64,000 nucleotides of DNA from Aggregicoccus sp. 17bor-14 (GTDB lineage: Bacteria > Myxococcota > Myxococcia > Myxococcales > Myxococcaceae), in assembly GCF_009659535.1 (NCBI RefSeq), contig NZ_VJZZ01000003.1, positions 1-64,000 on the forward strand. Direction: 5' to 3'. A program made the translations under genes and the position numbers. The number at the start of each line of letters is the position of its first letter. Position 1 is the first letter of the stretch. The notes beneath the pieces are model-generated. The model ran no database searches, was not told the DNA's origin, and was given only the letters and a program-made list of their open reading frames with translations. Of the stretch, positions 1 to 9,287 are shown in pieces.

Positions 1-378
1 CGAACACCTCGTAGCCCGCGCTCAACGGCACCAAGGACTCCAAGCCTCACACGTCTGGCCGAGCTGCTGCTCAGGTCATTGCCAAGGTGCGCCCGAGGGT
101 CACGTCGGCGCTCGGGCGGTTACCGTCGTCCCAGAGCTAGACGCGCCGTGTCCGTCTCTATCGTTATCGCGGTACCAGGTGCGAAGCGTGCAGGTGCTCC
201 CACACGTCTGCACGTCGGGATTGCATTCGGGCGGAGCCATTTGGATGGAGGTAGTCCCTGCATCTGGCGCCGCCCGTGCTGGACCAGCGATCAAAACGAA
301 GAGAAGAAACAGACAGGCCCGGCTGCACCTGTTGGAAGGGACATTTTTGAGAAACTGCAGCGCCACGCGCAGTGCCAT
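1..378 (-). pseudogene. Decayed secreted metal-binding-repeat (MopE-like) protein fragment
   Basis: Reading leftward from ATG 378, the frame gives a plausible signal peptide (hydrophobic CLFLLFVLIAG, then an ARA/A cleavage-like site). A short Cys-containing linker and one copy of the aromatic-R-D-x-D-x-D-G repeat (YRDNDRDGHG) follow. The repeat is typical of MopE-like putative metal-binding motifs in myxobacterial surface proteins, where the usual core is DxDGDG; here one Gly is Arg. The frame stops at 100. A neighbouring frame then reads GNDLSSSS, resembling the GDCNDxxSS that normally follows, and stays open to the window edge. I infer a frameshifted, mutated remnant, but a short real protein cannot be excluded. 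Confidence 0.45.
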
Positions 379-669
379 TTCGGAGGCCCGGTTTGGGTGT
401 CGTAGGTCACAAGCTGCTGTGCAGGCTTGCTTGCCTTGACGGCGACCAGATGAGCATGCGCAGAAGCCGAAAATCGAGTCCAAGCCGCGAGCCTAGCGAA
501 TGCTAAGAACCTCACATTTCAGCTTTCGCTAGCAGTTGCCGGGCGAAGGTGCGTCCGTGTCATGTGGAAGTGCCGCACCCCTCGCGATTAGGGTCTGGAA
601 TTCATGCTCCCGCCGGGCTGGCGCTCATTCCGAGGCTGTCCAGTTCCAGGCAGGTGCACGACCGCGTCC
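379..669. other. Non-coding stretch before the delta-60 lipoprotein
   Basis: Slightly richer in A/T than the surroundings. Overlapping short frames on both strands show no recognisable protein. It probably holds the promoter of the gene starting at 670, but no convincing -35/-10 pair was found. Confidence 0.4.
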
Positions 670-2304
670 ATGCCCCAGCTCCTCGCAACGACCTCGTTCC
701 GCCGGCCGCTCGTCGCTCTCCTCCTCGTGCTGGGCGGCTGCACGCAGGTGCCCACGCTCGAGCTCGTAGCGCCACCGCCCCTCGAGGCCGTGCGGGGCCA
801 GCAGACTCCCTGGACCATCGAGGTCCGGCGCGGAGGCGGGCTCTCGGAGCCCATCGAGGTCTCGCTGCTCGACCTGCCCACGGGCGTGAGTGCTTCCCCC
901 GTGACGATTGCTGCCGACGAGACCCAGGCGACGCTCGTCCTCGAGGCCGGCGTCTCGGCGGTGCCGGCGAGTGCCGTCGCGGTGCGGCTCGAGCTGCACG
1001 CGAGCGCCGTGGCGCAGTCCTCTTCCGCGCAGCTCACCGTGCGTGACCCAGGTGGCGCGGCGGACCACAGCTTCAACGCGACCGGCATTGTCGCCAGCGA
1101 GGGGCTCGTGCCGGGGCTGATGCGGGCGTGTGCCGTGGCCGGCGATGCGCAGGGGCAGAGCGTGACGCTCAACATCCTGCACGGCGACTACCTCCTGGAG
1201 AAGCGCGACGCACAGGGCCACCTGCTCGCGAGCTTCGGCAACCGCGGCCAGGTCCACGTTGGGCGGGGAACCGACTATGGGATCTCCGAGTGTGGCCTCG
1301 CCCTGCTCTCCGACGGCTCCATCCTAGTGGGGGGAACCTTCAGGGAGCCGGGAGACGACTACGATGCCTTCGTCGCGCGGTACACGGCAGACGGCTCACT
1401 CGACACCACGTTCGGGGTCGAGGGCTTCGCCGTGCCCTCGCGCAGCGTGGGGTATCTCGCCTTCGGCTTTGTCTCCGCTCTGCAGGTGGACACCGCGCGC
1501 CACATCTACATCGCGGCCACCGGCGGCTGGGTGACACGCGTGGTCCGGCTGACCGCGAACGGGACCTTGGATGCGACGTTCGGCACGCAGGGGGTGGCCA
1601 CCTTCGAGGGCGCGGACGGCACCTCGATTAGAGGACTCCCCCGGCTTGCACTTGCGCCCGATGGCTCGGTCCTGGTGGCGAGCAGTCGGCAGCCTCGCGT
1701 GGATCCGAGTCCCGAGTGGTACCTCGACCTGCGCCGCTACACCTGGAACGGCAGGCTCGACGTCGGGTTCGGCTTCAACGGGGGGGTGACCGTCGAGGGG
1801 AGCGCCATCTCCTCCGGGATGGCGGCCCGGGTCGATGCGCTCGCGGTACGCCCTGACGGGCGCATCGTCGTGGGCGAGCTTGTCTGGGGGGACAACAGTT
1901 ACAAGACCTGTGTGGTCCAGTACCGCGCGGACGGCACGCCCGACCCGGCCTTCGGCATCAGCGGCCGGCAGGTCCTGCCGACAGTCGGGGTCTATCAGTA
2001 CGACTCGGTGCTGGGTCTCTACCCCTCGGCGGACGGCAAGCTCACGGTCGCCAACACCGCGTACAACGGCCTGGAACCCCGCTTCGCCGTGCTGCGACTC
2101 ATCTCCGACGGGCGCCCCGATCCAAGCTTCAACGGCGGCCGCGTGTTCGACGTCGTGACGCCCCTGCTCCCGGGCGCTGCGAACGATTGGCAGATCAATC
2201 CCGGCGGGAGCGCGCTGCTGCCGGACGGCCGGCTCCTGATGCAGGCGGACCGGGGCGGCGGAGACGGCGACCGGGGACTGGTCCTCGCACGCGTCTGGCT
2301 CTGA
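670..2304 (+). CDS. Delta-60 repeat lipoprotein
   Basis: A 544-residue predicted lipoprotein. ATG 670 is preferred over the upstream in-frame ATG at 604 because it places a signal peptide directly before a lipobox ending in GGC (Cys24). An N-terminal Ig-like stretch is followed by at least six delta-60 repeats of the form DGxxDxxFGxxG, for example DGSLDTTFGVEG, NGTLDATFGTQG and DGRPDPSFNGG. These repeats form beta-propeller-like surface modules common in myxobacteria and other large-genome bacteria. Likely tethered to the outer membrane; ligand unknown. It is followed by a 98-bp gap and is probably transcribed alone. Confidence 0.85.
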   Translation: MPQLLATTSFRRPLVALLLVLGGCTQVPTLELVAPPPLEAVRGQQTPWTIEVRRGGGLSEPIEVSLLDLPTGVSASPVTIAADETQATLVLEAGVSAVPASAVAVRLELHASAVAQSSSAQLTVRDPGGAADHSFNATGIVASEGLVPGLMRACAVAGDAQGQSVTLNILHGDYLLEKRDAQGHLLASFGNRGQVHVGRGTDYGISECGLALLSDGSILVGGTFREPGDDYDAFVARYTADGSLDTTFGVEGFAVPSRSVGYLAFGFVSALQVDTARHIYIAATGGWVTRVVRLTANGTLDATFGTQGVATFEGADGTSIRGLPRLALAPDGSVLVASSRQPRVDPSPEWYLDLRRYTWNGRLDVGFGFNGGVTVEGSAISSGMAARVDALAVRPDGRIVVGELVWGDNSYKTCVVQYRADGTPDPAFGISGRQVLPTVGVYQYDSVLGLYPSADGKLTVANTAYNGLEPRFAVLRLISDGRPDPSFNGGRVFDVVTPLLPGAANDWQINPGGSALLPDGRLLMQADRGGGDGDRGLVLARVWL

Positions 2305-2402
2305 GCGCCTCGGCCGCGCGCGGGCAGCCCTTCGGCGCCTTGCATCTAGGTCCAACGGTCGTGGGAGTCGCAGGGGGTTAGCTCCGTCGCGGAGGAGCCC
2401 CC

Positions 2403-3284
2403 ATGCCCACCGCCCGCGTCCCCGTCGTCTTCATCCATGGCCTCTGGCTGCACACCGACAGCTGGAAGCCCTGGGTCGAGCTGTTCCGCACCGCCGGCTA
2501 CGAGCCCTTCAACGTGGGCTGGCCCGGAGACTCGAGCACGGCGGAGGAGACGCGGGAGCATCCCGAGCGCCTGGCGGGCCGCAGCCTCGACGAGGTGACC
2601 GAGCACTACGCTCGCTTCATCCAGTCGCTGGACACGAAGCCCCTCCTGGTCGGCCACTCCTTCGGGGGCCTCATCGCCCAGAGGTTGCTGGGCCAGGGCC
2701 TCGCCGCAGGTGCCGTGTCCATCGCCCCGGCGCAGATGCGCGGGGTGTTGCCGCTGCCGCTGGTCCAGCTGCGCAACACGCTGCCGGTGTTGGGCAACCC
2801 GGCCAACTACAAGCGCGCGGTCTCGCTGACGCCGGAGCAGTTCCACCGCGCCTTCGCCAATGCGGTGTCGGAGGCGGAGTCCAACGCGCTGCATGCGCAG
2901 TACGCGATTCCTGCCCCCGCACGCCCGCTCTTCGAGGGGGCTCTCGCCAACCTCAACCCCCACACGTCGGCCCGCGTCGACTTCAACCATGCCGAGCGCG
3001 GGCCGCTGCTGCTCATCGCGGGCGGGAAGGACGGCACCGTGCCGGAGGTGGTGGTGCGCGCGGAGCACAAGCTGTACCGCAAGGCTCCGACCGTGAACGA
3101 CTACCGGGTGTTCGCGGACCGCGGTCACTCGCTCACCATCGACCACGGCTGGCGGGAGATCGCCGAGGCGTCGCTGGAGTGGCTGGCCAGCAAGGGGCTG
3201 GACTCCACCCTCTCCGACGAGGCCCTCTGGTCCCAGCACGCTGCGTCACCTCCGTTTCCCTCCGAGGGGCCGCACGCCGGATGA
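2403..3284 (+). CDS. Alpha/beta-fold hydrolase
   Basis: A cytoplasmic alpha/beta hydrolase of 293 residues with no signal peptide. The oxyanion-hole motif HGLW follows the first strand, the nucleophile elbow is GHSFGG (Ser86), and Asp210 (GGKDGTVP) and His242 (DRGHS) complete a triad. The purine-rich GCGGAGGAG just upstream supports ATG 2403. It resembles small lipase/esterase-type hydrolases; the substrate cannot be deduced. The next gene is another hydrolase from a different branch of the fold, 146 bp downstream. Confidence 0.85.
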   Translation: MPTARVPVVFIHGLWLHTDSWKPWVELFRTAGYEPFNVGWPGDSSTAEETREHPERLAGRSLDEVTEHYARFIQSLDTKPLLVGHSFGGLIAQRLLGQGLAAGAVSIAPAQMRGVLPLPLVQLRNTLPVLGNPANYKRAVSLTPEQFHRAFANAVSEAESNALHAQYAIPAPARPLFEGALANLNPHTSARVDFNHAERGPLLLIAGGKDGTVPEVVVRAEHKLYRKAPTVNDYRVFADRGHSLTIDHGWREIAEASLEWLASKGLDSTLSDEALWSQHAASPPFPSEGPHAG

Positions 3285-3430
3285 GCGGACCCGCGCTGCG
3301 CCGCAGGCCTGCTCCTGCCGTCCAGCCCTTGTCGCTCATTCCTTTGGACAGTACCCGGACGCGACCGGCGAACAGACCGTCAGCCCGGACCGACGGACGC
3401 AGCGCCGCTCGCTGCGATGGGAGGCCTTCC

Positions 3431-4342
3431 ATGTCCCGCTGCTGTTTCACGCTGCTGACGGCGGTGCTGCTCGCGCTGCCGGCCGCTGCCCAGGTGGAGC
3501 CGTTCCCGAAGGAGTTCCATACCCAGGAGGTCTCCACCAACGGCACCACGCTGCACGTTCGGGTGGGCGGCAAGGGACCGGCCGTCCTCCTGCTTCACGG
3601 GTATGGTGACACCGGGGACATGTGGGCGCCGCTCGCGGCCGAGCTCGTGCGCGACCACACCGTCGTGGTGCCGGACCTGCGCGGCATGGGCCTCTCGGCG
3701 CACCCGGACAAGGGCTTCGACAAGAAGAACCAGGGCCGCGACATGGCAGGGGTGCTGGACGCGCTGAAGATCGACCGCGTGGACCTGGTCACACACGACA
3801 TCGGCAACATGGTCGGCTACGCGTTCGCCGCGCAGTACCCGGCGCGCGTCACCCGCTACGTGATCATGGATGCGCCGCTGCCTGGAGTGGGCCCCTGGGA
3901 GGAGATCCTCAAGAACCCGCTGCTATGGCACTTCCACTTCGGAGGTCCGGACATGGAGCGGCTCGTCAAAGGCCGCGAGCGGATCTACCTGGACCGCTTC
4001 TGGAACGAGTTCTCCGCCAACCCGAAGGCGTGGACCGAGGCGGCGCGCGAGCACTACGCGGCGCTCTACGCGCGGCCGGGTGCGATGCACTCGGGCTTCG
4101 CCCAGTTCGCCGCCTTCGACCAGGACGCGAAGGACAACAAGGCCTTCCTCGCGGCCGGGAAGCTGAACATGCCGGTGCTCGCCGTGGGCGGCGAGAAGTC
4201 CTTCGGGCCCACCATGGCCACGGTGATGCGCTTCGCGGCGAACAACGTCCAGGAGGCCGTGGTGCCCAACGCCGGCCACTGGCTCATGGAGGAGCAGCCC
4301 CAGGCCACCATCAAACTCATTCGCGACTTCCTCGCCCGATGA
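3431..4342 (+). CDS. Secreted epoxide hydrolase/dehalogenase-like hydrolase
   Basis: 303 residues from ATG 3431; the longer open frame upstream lacks protein-like character, while this start gives a clean signal peptide ending AAA/QV near residue 20. The alpha/beta-hydrolase core has HGYGD as oxyanion loop and an elbow of THDIGN, so the nucleophile position is Asp123 rather than Ser. An Asp elbow is the hallmark of epoxide hydrolases and haloalkane/haloacid dehalogenases. The late NAGHW supplies the catalytic His. The stop overlaps the next start as ATGA, implying co-translation with the cupin gene. Predicted periplasmic; substrate unknown. Confidence 0.85.
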   Translation: MSRCCFTLLTAVLLALPAAAQVEPFPKEFHTQEVSTNGTTLHVRVGGKGPAVLLLHGYGDTGDMWAPLAAELVRDHTVVVPDLRGMGLSAHPDKGFDKKNQGRDMAGVLDALKIDRVDLVTHDIGNMVGYAFAAQYPARVTRYVIMDAPLPGVGPWEEILKNPLLWHFHFGGPDMERLVKGRERIYLDRFWNEFSANPKAWTEAAREHYAALYARPGAMHSGFAQFAAFDQDAKDNKAFLAAGKLNMPVLAVGGEKSFGPTMATVMRFAANNVQEAVVPNAGHWLMEEQPQATIKLIRDFLAR

Positions 4343-4821
4343 GCCCGCACCGGAACGCCGTACTCCTCGTCGTGGCGTTCGCACTGGCCACGTCTGCCAC
4401 CGCGCAGGCGCCTGCGGGAGAGCAGCGCCGGACGCTCGAGGAGTATCGCGCGCAAGCCTCGGGCGGACCCGGCCGTGGCACCTCGGGCGTGGCGGGTATC
4501 CAGACCACGGTGCTCAAGGGCGATCCAGCCAAGGCCGGGCTCTACACCCTGCTGCTGCGGGTGCCGCCGCACACGCGCATCGCCGCGCACTCCCATTCCG
4601 ATGACCGCGTGGGCACGGTGGTCTCCGGCACCTGGTACTTCGGCTATGGGCGCACCTTCGATGCCCAGGCCCTGCGCGCGCTGCCGCCGGGCAGCTTCTA
4701 CACCGAGCCTCCGGACGACGCGCACTTCGCCGAGACGCGCGACAGCGAGGTGCTGGTGCTCCTCTCGGGCGTGGGCCCGTCGGAGACGACCTACGTGCGG
4801 CCCGAGGACGCGCCACACTGA
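4339..4821 (+). CDS. Secreted cupin-domain protein
   Basis: A 160-residue protein whose ATG overlaps the upstream stop (ATGA). A short signal peptide (hydrophobic LLVVAFALATSATAQA) precedes a single cupin barrel. The first cupin motif shows HSHSDD followed by a GTVVSGTWYFGYG strand, and the second motif shows DDAHFAE. The two His of the first motif and the later His are plausible metal ligands. Periplasmic metal-dependent isomerase, dioxygenase or sensor-like roles are possible. The coupling with the Asp-nucleophile hydrolase and the following NAD(P)H oxidoreductase suggests a small oxidative/detoxification operon. Confidence 0.8.
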   Translation: MSPHRNAVLLVVAFALATSATAQAPAGEQRRTLEEYRAQASGGPGRGTSGVAGIQTTVLKGDPAKAGLYTLLLRVPPHTRIAAHSHSDDRVGTVVSGTWYFGYGRTFDAQALRALPPGSFYTEPPDDAHFAETRDSEVLVLLSGVGPSETTYVRPEDAPH

Positions 4822-4833
4822 GGGAGATGCACC

Positions 4834-6216
4834 ATGCTCCAGCCTGCCACCCGGCCCGCGGACTCCCGCATCGTCGTTCTCGGCGGCGGAGTGGGAGGGC
4901 TCACCGCCACCCGGGAGCTGGACCGGCTCTTGCGCCGGGCGCAGCGGTCCGCGGCCGAGGTCCTCCTCGTCAGCCGGGAGAACTTCTTCGTCCTGCCGCC
5001 GCTGCTCTTCGAGGCGTGCTCGGGCGTGTTGGAGCTGCGCCACTGCGCCCAGCCCATCCGTCCCTGCCTGCGGGGCGCGCGCTTCCTCGAGGCGATCGTG
5101 CAGGGGGTGGACGTGGAGCGGCGCGTGGTGCACGCGCTCGGGGCCGAGGGGGTGGAGCATGCGCTCCCGTACGAGCACCTCGTCGTGGCCCTGGGCGCCT
5201 CCACGCAGACCGCGCTCATCCCGGGCTCGGCGCACGCCCTCACCTTCAAGTCCGTGGCGGATGCGCTGCGGCTGCGCAACCACCTGCTCGGCTGCTTCGA
5301 GCGCGCCGAGGCCGAGCGCAACCCGGCGCGGCGCCGGCAGCTGCTCACGCTGGTGATGATTGGGGGCGGCCTCGTCGGCGTGGAGCTCCTGGGAGAGCTG
5401 ACGGCCTTCACCCGCGACGTCCTCCGGTACTACCCGGGGATCGCTCCCGATGAGCCCCGCTTCCACCTCTACGAGGGAGGCGAGCGGCTGCTGCGAGAGT
5501 CCACGCCCTTCCTCGGTGCGTACGCCGCGCGCGTGCTGCAGGCGCGCGGCGCCCAGCTCCACGTCGCCACGCGCGTGCTGGGCATCGAGCCCGGGCGCGT
5601 GCGCGCGCCGGACGGCGACGTCGAGGCCGGCACCGTGGTGCTGGTCTCCGGCATCAGGCCCAGCGAGGTGTCCGCCACGGTGGCGGTGACGCGAGACCGG
5701 CAGGGTCGCATCGTGACGGACGCGAGCCTGCGCAGCGTCAGTCATCCGGAGGTGTGGGCCATCGGCGACTGTGCCAGCGTCCCGGATCCCACGGGCAAGC
5801 CGTACTCCGCGCTCGCGCAGAACGCCGTGCGCGAGGGCCGCGCCGTCGCGCGGAACCTGGTCGCCGCCAGGGCGGGGCACAGGCCCGCGCGCTTCGTCCA
5901 CCGCTCGCTCGGAACGATGGTCGCGCTCGGCCACCGCCAGGCGGCCGTGCACGCCCGTCGGCTGCACCTCACCGGGTTTCTCGCGTGGTGGATTCGCCGC
6001 ACCTACTACCTCTTCCAGATGCCCCGCTGGGACACGCGGCTGCGCATCGCGCTCGACTGGACGGTCGCGCTGCTCTTCCGGCCCGACCCCTCGAAGGTCG
6101 AGGTCTTGCCAGAGCACGCGCTGTGGGCGGCGAGTCGCGAGCCGGCTGCGCCACCTCCCCCGGCCGCGCTCCCCGGAGGCATCGGGATGCCCTCGCCAGC
6201 GCCGGGCCACGGCTGA
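4834..6216 (+). CDS. Type II NADH dehydrogenase-like FAD oxidoreductase
   Basis: A 460-residue flavoprotein. The N-terminal dinucleotide motif VVLGGGVGGLTATREL binds FAD, and a second GGGLVGVELLGEL near residue 170 would bind NAD(P)H. The C-terminal part carries the AIGDCA-type FAD contact seen in Ndh-2/FerA-like enzymes and a Trp/Tyr-rich segment (LAWWIRRTYYLFQMP) typical of monotopic membrane attachment. It would transfer electrons from NADH to quinone without pumping protons. It starts 12 bp after the cupin gene with GGGAGATG as ribosome site, so it is the third gene of that operon. Confidence 0.88.
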   Translation: MLQPATRPADSRIVVLGGGVGGLTATRELDRLLRRAQRSAAEVLLVSRENFFVLPPLLFEACSGVLELRHCAQPIRPCLRGARFLEAIVQGVDVERRVVHALGAEGVEHALPYEHLVVALGASTQTALIPGSAHALTFKSVADALRLRNHLLGCFERAEAERNPARRRQLLTLVMIGGGLVGVELLGELTAFTRDVLRYYPGIAPDEPRFHLYEGGERLLRESTPFLGAYAARVLQARGAQLHVATRVLGIEPGRVRAPDGDVEAGTVVLVSGIRPSEVSATVAVTRDRQGRIVTDASLRSVSHPEVWAIGDCASVPDPTGKPYSALAQNAVREGRAVARNLVAARAGHRPARFVHRSLGTMVALGHRQAAVHARRLHLTGFLAWWIRRTYYLFQMPRWDTRLRIALDWTVALLFRPDPSKVEVLPEHALWAASREPAAPPPPAALPGGIGMPSPAPGHG

Positions 6217-6275
6217 GCGGAGCCCGGCCTCGGCTGAGGGCGATTGCTGAGGTCCTGCACACGAACGGCCCGCGT

Positions 6276-6285
6276 GACCGCGGTC
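6276..6285. promoter_or_regulatory. Palindrome upstream of the MFS gene, possible operator
   Basis: A perfect 10-bp palindrome (GACCGCGGTC) followed at once by the AT-rich CAATATTC, 39 bp before ATG 6324. The position suits a repressor site over a promoter, but no regulator gene adjoins. Low confidence. Confidence 0.25.
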
Positions 6286-6323
6286 CAATATTCAAGGGCC
6301 GCCGCGTACACGCTCTTACGGGA

Positions 6324-7805
6324 ATGGCCTCTTCAACTCCGGTCGAGCCCGCGCTCGCCTACGCCACGCCGCGCGGCCGGGGCGTGCTCGCCGCCACCGT
6401 GCTCGGCAGCGGCCTCGCGTTCATCGACGCCACGGTGGTGAACGTGGCCCTGCCGCGCATCGGCGAGGCGCTGGGCGCCGGGATGTCCGGGCTCACCTGG
6501 ACGATCAACGGCTACATGCTCACGTTGGCCTCACTCATCCTGCTGGGCGGCTCTCTCGGAGACCGCTTCGGGCGCAAGCGCATCTTCCTCATCGGGGTGG
6601 TGTGGTTCGCAGTGGCCTCGCTCCTGTGCGGCCTCGCTCCGGGAATTCACGCGCTGATCGCCGCCCGAGCCCTGCAGGGTGTGGGCGGCGCGCTGCTCAC
6701 CCCCGGGAGCCTCGCGCTGCTGCAGGCCTCCTTCCGCCCGGAGGACCGGGCGCAGGCCATCGGCGCCTGGTCGGGCCTGGGCGGCATCGCGGGCGCCGCC
6801 GGGCCCTTCCTCGGCGGCTGGCTCGTACAGGTGGCCAGCTGGCGCTGGGTGTTCCTCATCAACCTGCCGGTCGCGCTCGCGGTGGTGGTGCTCACCCTGC
6901 GCTGCGTGCCCGAGTCGAAGGACCCGGCGGCCTCGCAGCACTTGGATGTCCCCGGCGCGGTACTGGGCGCCGTCGGCCTCGGCAGCCTCACCTGGGGCCT
7001 CATCGCCTGGCAGGACCTCGGCGCGGGCTCGCACCGCGTGCAGCTGCTGCTCGCGCTCGGAGTCCTCGCCCTCGCGGGCTTCCTCCTGCGCGAGCACCGG
7101 GCAAAGGAGCCGATGCTGCCGCTCGGCCTCTTCGCCTCCCCCCTCTTCAGCGCGGTGAACGCCGTGACCTTCGTGGTCTACGCCGCGCTGGGCGGGATGT
7201 TCTTCTGGCTCGTGCTCGCGCTGCAGGTGGTGGCGGGCTTCAGCCCGCTCGTCTCCGGGCTCGCGCTGCTCCCGGTGACCGTCGTCATGCTGCTGCTCTC
7301 CGCGCGCATGGGCGCGCTCGCGCAGCGCATCGGTCCGCGCCTCCCGATGACGGTGGGGCCCCTGATTGCGGCGCTGGGCACCGCGGCCCTCACGCGCGTC
7401 CACGCGGGCTCCACCTACGTGGGAAGCGTGCTACCGCCCGTCCTGCTCTTCGGCCTCGGCCTCTCGCTCACGGTGGCACCGCTCACGGCGACGGTGCTCG
7501 CGGCGGCGCCCGTGCGGCACGCGGGGCTCGCGAGCGGGGTGAACAACGCGGTCGCGCGAGTCGCCGGCCTGCTCGCGGTGGCCGTGCTGCCGCTCGTCGC
7601 GGGCCTGAGCGGCGAGGCCTACAGCACCCCCGCGCTGCTGCAGCCTGCCTACCACCGGGCGATGTGGCTGTGCGCCGCGCTGCTCGCGCTCGGAGGCCTG
7701 CTCGCGGCCCTCTTCGTGCGCCGGCCGCTGACGGCGCCTGCCCCTGCGACGCCCCGCGGGCCGTGCCACCACTGCTGCGTGGATGCGCCACCGCTCACGC
7801 AGTGA
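6324..7805 (+). CDS. DHA2-family MFS multidrug exporter
   Basis: 493 residues starting at ATG 6324 and rich in transmembrane segments; about 14 helices are expected for the EmrB/QacA (DHA2) branch. Helix 1 carries FIDATVVNVALP, a signature of that branch, and the loop 2-3 motif A is GGSLGDRFGRKR. Motif C-like glycines appear in the fifth helix region. These proteins export hydrophobic drugs or metabolites by proton antiport. The C-terminus ends in a short His/Cys-containing tail (CHHCC), unusual for the family and possibly metal-binding. No accessory EmrA-type gene adjoins. Confidence 0.9.
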   Translation: MASSTPVEPALAYATPRGRGVLAATVLGSGLAFIDATVVNVALPRIGEALGAGMSGLTWTINGYMLTLASLILLGGSLGDRFGRKRIFLIGVVWFAVASLLCGLAPGIHALIAARALQGVGGALLTPGSLALLQASFRPEDRAQAIGAWSGLGGIAGAAGPFLGGWLVQVASWRWVFLINLPVALAVVVLTLRCVPESKDPAASQHLDVPGAVLGAVGLGSLTWGLIAWQDLGAGSHRVQLLLALGVLALAGFLLREHRAKEPMLPLGLFASPLFSAVNAVTFVVYAALGGMFFWLVLALQVVAGFSPLVSGLALLPVTVVMLLLSARMGALAQRIGPRLPMTVGPLIAALGTAALTRVHAGSTYVGSVLPPVLLFGLGLSLTVAPLTATVLAAAPVRHAGLASGVNNAVARVAGLLAVAVLPLVAGLSGEAYSTPALLQPAYHRAMWLCAALLALGGLLAALFVRRPLTAPAPATPRGPCHHCCVDAPPLTQ

Positions 7806-7860
7806 GTGCTGCGTGAGCGTTCGTCCCGCCTCGAGGATCGAGGGAGCGCGCCCCCTCCCG

Positions 7861-8838
7861 TTACTTCGCGGCGGGCGCGGCGGCGGCGGGCGTCTGCTCG
7901 AGCTGGCGCAGCACCCGGTCCAGCTCCTTGCGCAGCGCAGGGCCGCGCAGCCGCGCGAGCTCGCGCAGCGAGCGGGTGCGCCCCAGCTCCTTCGCCACGA
8001 GGTAGCCGAGGAAGTAGCCCGCGCGCGGCGGCACCACCGGGTCCTCGCTCTTCTTCATGAACCAGCGCTCGTAGTCCCCCTGCTCCTTCGAGTCGAGCTT
8101 CGCGCGCAGCTGCGCCGCGAGCGCAGGCAGGTTCGCACGCGAGCGCGCGGGCATGTCGCGCGGCAGGCCGAAGAGGATGGCCTCGGGAGTGCCGGGGTTG
8201 AGCGTATCGGCGACGTACACGGCGAGGCCCTCGTGCCACAGCTTCTGCGCGAGCGTGTCCTCGAGCGCGGGGTCGGGGAACTGCTCGTGGTAGATGTGGA
8301 AGAGCTCGTGGTCGAAGAAGGACTCGGGGTTGGCCTCGGCGCCGTAGACGGCCGCCATCACGTCCGTGCCGAAGAGCAGTGCGGTACGGCCGTTCACCTG
8401 GCGGGTGGCGCCGTCGAAGGCGCCCATGGACACCAGGAAGTACACGTCCCCCGTGTACGCGAAGTCCGGGAAGGCCTTGCGGAAGCGCGCGTCGTAGCGC
8501 GGCAGGTCCTTGCCCACGCGCCCGCTCAGCATCCGCGCCACGTCCAGGTGCGGCCCCACGAAGGCCATGGCACGCGGCCAGCGCTCGGCCAGCTGCGGGC
8601 CCAGCGGCTTGTCCTTCTCGAGCGTGAGGACGGTGGCGTTGTAGACCTCGGGGTGTGCGCGCACGACGCGCTCCTCGAAGAGCCGCACCTGCTCGGCCTG
8701 CGGCTTGTCCTTCGCCTCGTCCCAGTAGCGCCAGAAGGTGGGCGTGAAGTCGTGCACGCGGTAGCCGGGCTTGGGGGGCGCGGCGGCGAGGGCGGGGAGC
8801 GCGAGGAGCGCAATGAGGATGAGTGAGGACGCACGCAT
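7861..8838 (-). CDS. Secreted zinc metalloprotease-like protein
   Basis: About 325 residues from the ATG at 8838, chosen because it starts a signal peptide (MRASSLILIALLALPALAAA). A HExxH motif (DHELFHIYHEQF) sits in the middle and is followed some 30 residues later by LWHEGLAVYVAD, the usual place of a third, glutamate ligand. This matches DUF2268-like gluzincin peptidases. Myxobacteria export many such enzymes for predation. It is convergent with the MFS gene, 55 bp away. Alternative start at 8877 adds 13 residues. Confidence 0.78.
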   Translation of the reverse strand: MRASSLILIALLALPALAAAPPKPGYRVHDFTPTFWRYWDEAKDKPQAEQVRLFEERVVRAHPEVYNATVLTLEKDKPLGPQLAERWPRAMAFVGPHLDVARMLSGRVGKDLPRYDARFRKAFPDFAYTGDVYFLVSMGAFDGATRQVNGRTALLFGTDVMAAVYGAEANPESFFDHELFHIYHEQFPDPALEDTLAQKLWHEGLAVYVADTLNPGTPEAILFGLPRDMPARSRANLPALAAQLRAKLDSKEQGDYERWFMKKSEDPVVPPRAGYFLGYLVAKELGRTRSLRELARLRGPALRKELDRVLRQLEQTPAAAAPAAK

Positions 8839-8924
8839 GAACACTCCAGCTGCCCGCCTGCTCAGGCCGAGCCACACGACTTGGGATTCTTCGATGGTAG
8901 ACGGCTCGACGCTCCGCTGATTGC

Positions 8925-9263
8925 CTAGAAGCCTCGGGGACCCGTGAGGGGCATCGAGTTTCCGTCTGGTCGGGAGCGAACTCGAACGGAGTCCGCATGA
9001 CCGTCCGGACCGCCCGAAAGACCGTCCGGGCCGAAGATGTCCGGCTTCGTCGGCGCCTCGCCCAATCCGCCATCTGTCGTCGGTGGGCAGATGCAGAGAG
9101 CGACCGGGCAGCCAGGGTGCTTCAGCTCGGCCTGGGGCTCACCCGCACAAATCCGCGCACAGGGAACACGTTCAGGGCAGTTCTCGGATGGCTCCCGTTG
9201 GCCTTTGCAACCCAGCAGGGCAACCACCATCGACACGCCGCCGAGGAGCCGGAACAAGGGCAT
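8925..9263 (-). CDS. Small cysteine-rich lipoprotein
   Basis: A 112-residue predicted lipoprotein. The N-terminus MPLFRLLGGVSMVVALLGC is a textbook lipoprotein signal with Cys19 as acylation site. Six further Cys occur within about 35 residues (NC, PC, IC, GCP, LCIC), consistent with a small disulfide-knotted domain. The C-terminal third is Gly/Asp/Pro-rich and probably disordered. It lies between the protease and mntH on the same strand. No family recognised. Confidence 0.65.
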   Translation of the reverse strand: MPLFRLLGGVSMVVALLGCKGQREPSENCPERVPCARICAGEPQAELKHPGCPVALCICPPTTDGGLGEAPTKPDIFGPDGLSGGPDGHADSVRVRSRPDGNSMPLTGPRGF

Positions 9264-9287
9264 GGTCCTCAGTCTACGAGAGGCCGC

